Assembly: GCA_037178675.1 (NCBI GenBank)
Contig: JAYMGJ010000757.1
Span: forward strand, 1 to 20,164
Length of the DNA stretch: 20,164 nt
DNA from: Scleroderma bovista
Taxonomy: Eukaryota > Basidiomycota > Agaricomycetes > Boletales > Sclerodermataceae
Reading direction: 5' to 3'
Positions 18,401 through 20,164 of the stretch are shown here, in pieces. The number at the start of each line of letters is the position of its first letter. Within the stretch, counting starts at the first letter, position 1. The position numbers and the translations under genes were made by a program. The notes under the pieces are model-generated. The model had not been told where the DNA came from, did no database searches, and saw nothing but the letters and a program-made list of their open reading frames with translations.

Positions 18401-20164
18401 ATGGCTAGCCTGACACCCCCGCAGAGCCCCCCGAGATGGAACCACACTCCCAAAGAGGTGATTCAACTCACCAAGGATGCTATCTCGTGCAACAAGGCTG
18501 TCAGTGACGAGGTCGCGGCTCTTCTTCCCACTGAATGCAATTTCGAGAGTGTGAGCTCCCCTGGCCTTGTATTAAGTTCGATCTCACTCCCGTTTATTCC
18601 TAGGTGTTTGTAAGTAGTCTTAGGGTACACAGTTGGTGCCATCCAAATCAGTGACGAACTTCAGTTACGCCTCGCCAATGCAGACGCACAGTTTGACATC
18701 ATAGCCGAGCCACTTGCCTTCTATCAGAACGTTGCAACATCCAAAGAACTCCGAGATGCATCTACCGAAGCAGAACAGCTCCAGAGAGACTTCGCCGTTG
18801 AGGAGTCCATGCGACTTGATGTTTTCCAGGCCAAGATTGCAGCCGAGAAGAACCTACACCAATCTGGTGCGTTCGAGAAGCTGACCAAGGAGCAGCAGAG
18901 ACTGGTCGAAAAGATGGTGCTAGATGGCAAGCGCGCTGGCTTGGCTCTTCCCCAGCAGGAGAGGGAGTCACTCGTAGCACTCAAGAAAGAGTTGTCGCAC
19001 GTAACCGTGGAGTTCATGGTATGTTGCTTTTTTGACATCCACCAAGGCTGGTCATAACTTTGTTTGAAGAGAAACTTCAATGAAGAAGATGTGCGTTTAT
19101 TTGTCAACGCTGTCACAGGACCTTCGGTAATATTCATGACAGGGTCGTGTCACCTTTACGAGCGAAGAGCTTGAAGGAGTCCCGGCAGACGTCATTTCTG
19201 GATATACCAAGCGTGCAGAGGGTGAAAAAGAAGTATACGATGTGACATTCAAAACACCAGACATTTTTCCTGTTGTAAGTTTACATTTCATTAAAAGCAA
19301 TTGTGGGCTGAAGTCTTGCACAACTGCTCCATAGTTCAGGTTTGCCGTCAACCCCAAAACGCGCCAGATTGCATACGGTGCGTTTGACGCAAGGTTGGCA
19401 ATAAACGTTCCCCTCCTTGAACGTGCCCTGGATCTCCGCCGCCGTATTGCTGGAATACTTGGTTATAAGACATGGGCGGACTATGTTACGGAAGTAAAAA
19501 TGGTAAAAACTGGTGATGCAGCACAGGCAGTGAGTATCGTTGGTTTTTAGCGTCGTGTGAAATTTTTGGCGATCGACTTGGTTATAGTTTGTGGATGACC
19601 TCGAGGCGAAGCTCCAGCCGGTTGCTGTCAAGGAACGAGAAGTGCTTCTCGCTCTAAAGAAAGAGGAACACGAGAAGCGTGGCTTACCGTTTGATGGGGA
19701 GTTTTATATTTGGGACTATAGGCGAGTTCCAAAAATTTGTCCTAATTCTTGTCCCGTCTAATCATAACTCCATTAAATAGATACTATGATCGTCTGTTTG
19801 TAGAGAAGACTCTGAGTCTCAATGACTCGCTCGTCAAGGAATACTTCCCCGTCTCGGTTGTCGTTCCAACCATTCTCAGTATTTACCAAAACCTCCTTGG
19901 CGTGAGGTTTGTAGAGGTGACATGCAACAAGAAAGATGTTTGGCATCCCGGTATATACAAATGGACCCTTTCATCTTCACGAAGATATGACTAACAGTAA
20001 TACACAGAGGTCCAGCAGTTCGCAGTCTGGGAAAAGGATGCCAAGGATGAAGGAGGTTTTGTTGGCTACTGTTATCTCGACCTCTTCCCCCGTGGTACGT
20101 CAGAACATTTTTGAGAGTGATCATGAAAATCATGGACACTGACATCAAACTAATCTCGACTGGT
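18401..20164 (+). CDS. M3-family metallopeptidase (thimet oligopeptidase/saccharolysin-like), 5' part
   Basis: ATG at 18401. Exons: 18401-18550, 18604-18609, 18665-19018, 19070-19090, 19143-19274, 19335-19529, 19588-19721, 19781-19950, 20008-20094; the last donor is GTACGT and the gene runs off the window. The 416 residues read as the N-terminal, mostly helical half of an M3 oligopeptidase: EPLAFYQNVATSKELRDAST, LVEKMVLDGKRAGLALPQQE, SGYTKRAEGEKEVYDVTFKT, LGYKTWADYVTEVKMVKTG, VKEYFPVSVVVPTILSIYQN and FVGYCYLDLFPR. The zinc-binding HExxH motif would lie just downstream and is not in the window. Family members degrade short peptides in cytosol and mitochondria (S. cerevisiae PRD1 is the yeast counterpart). 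Introns are 51-60 nt. The intron at 19722-19780 uses a GC donor, and exon 2 is only 6 nt. No disabling change seen. Confidence 0.96.
18604..18609 (+). other. Predicted 6-nt microexon of the peptidase gene
   Basis: GTGTTT (Val-Phe) lies between TTCCTAG (acceptor) and GTAAGT (donor). With it, the protein reads NFES-VF-LRLANADAQFD, as M3 peptidases do at this point; without it the two conserved residues are lost. The flanking introns are then 53 and 55 nt, each with a branch-like sequence. Confidence 0.75.

Noticed and set aside
18551..18664. One 114-nt intron in place of two introns around a microexon
   Set aside because: It keeps the frame but drops two residues conserved in M3 peptidases, and ignores strong splice sites flanking GTGTTT. 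Kept only as the alternative to test.

Overview
The window looks like a transposon-rich piece of an Agaricomycete (mushroom-forming basidiomycete) genome. This rests on the gene families seen (a FunK1-type fungal kinase relic, a DUF6534-type seven-helix membrane protein, Plavaka/CACTA transposase relics), on very dense 43-80 nt introns, and on a metallopeptidase gene split the way basidiomycete genes usually are. All family names come from motif recognition by eye; no search was run.

Layout. (1) 1-4825 is a transposon graveyard: the C-terminal end of one Plavaka-type ORF (2-463), then a nearly full but decayed second Plavaka copy (about 1620-4640). A solo Copia LTR (1978-2265) sits inside that copy with a perfect 5-bp target duplication, and a truncated LTR of the same family (4648-4825) ends it. 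(2) 5003-6903 holds minus-strand debris: an unassigned C-terminal coding relic and the N-terminal half of a hAT-like transposase. (3) 7123-12916 is a 5.8-kb unit bounded by two 272-bp inverted repeats that differ at only two positions and are flanked by a 6-bp direct repeat (AGGAAG). Inside is a Ty1/Copia retrotransposon with an intact 1,447-codon pol ORF and a 3' LTR, but no 5' LTR, primer-binding site or most of gag. Its first ATG lies in the inverted repeat. A 68-aa orphan ORF and short tandem repeats fill the right side. (4) 13105-13852 is the C-lobe relic of a FunK1 kinase. (5) 14759-16773 (minus) is a host gene for a DUF6534-type membrane protein that I can assemble from about 19 tiny exons, several only 10-16 nt. 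(6) 16774-18400 is mostly unassigned. (7) 18401 to the window end is the 5' part of an M3-family (thimet oligopeptidase/saccharolysin-like) metallopeptidase gene, with a predicted 6-nt microexon and a GC-AG intron.

The two host genes are tail-inward/divergent in arrangement (membrane-protein gene on minus, peptidase on plus) and show no functional link. The left two thirds is best read as successive nested insertions and decay. The most unusual structures are the inverted-repeat-bounded unit that encloses a decapitated Copia element and gives it a start codon, and the extreme microexon splitting of the two host genes.
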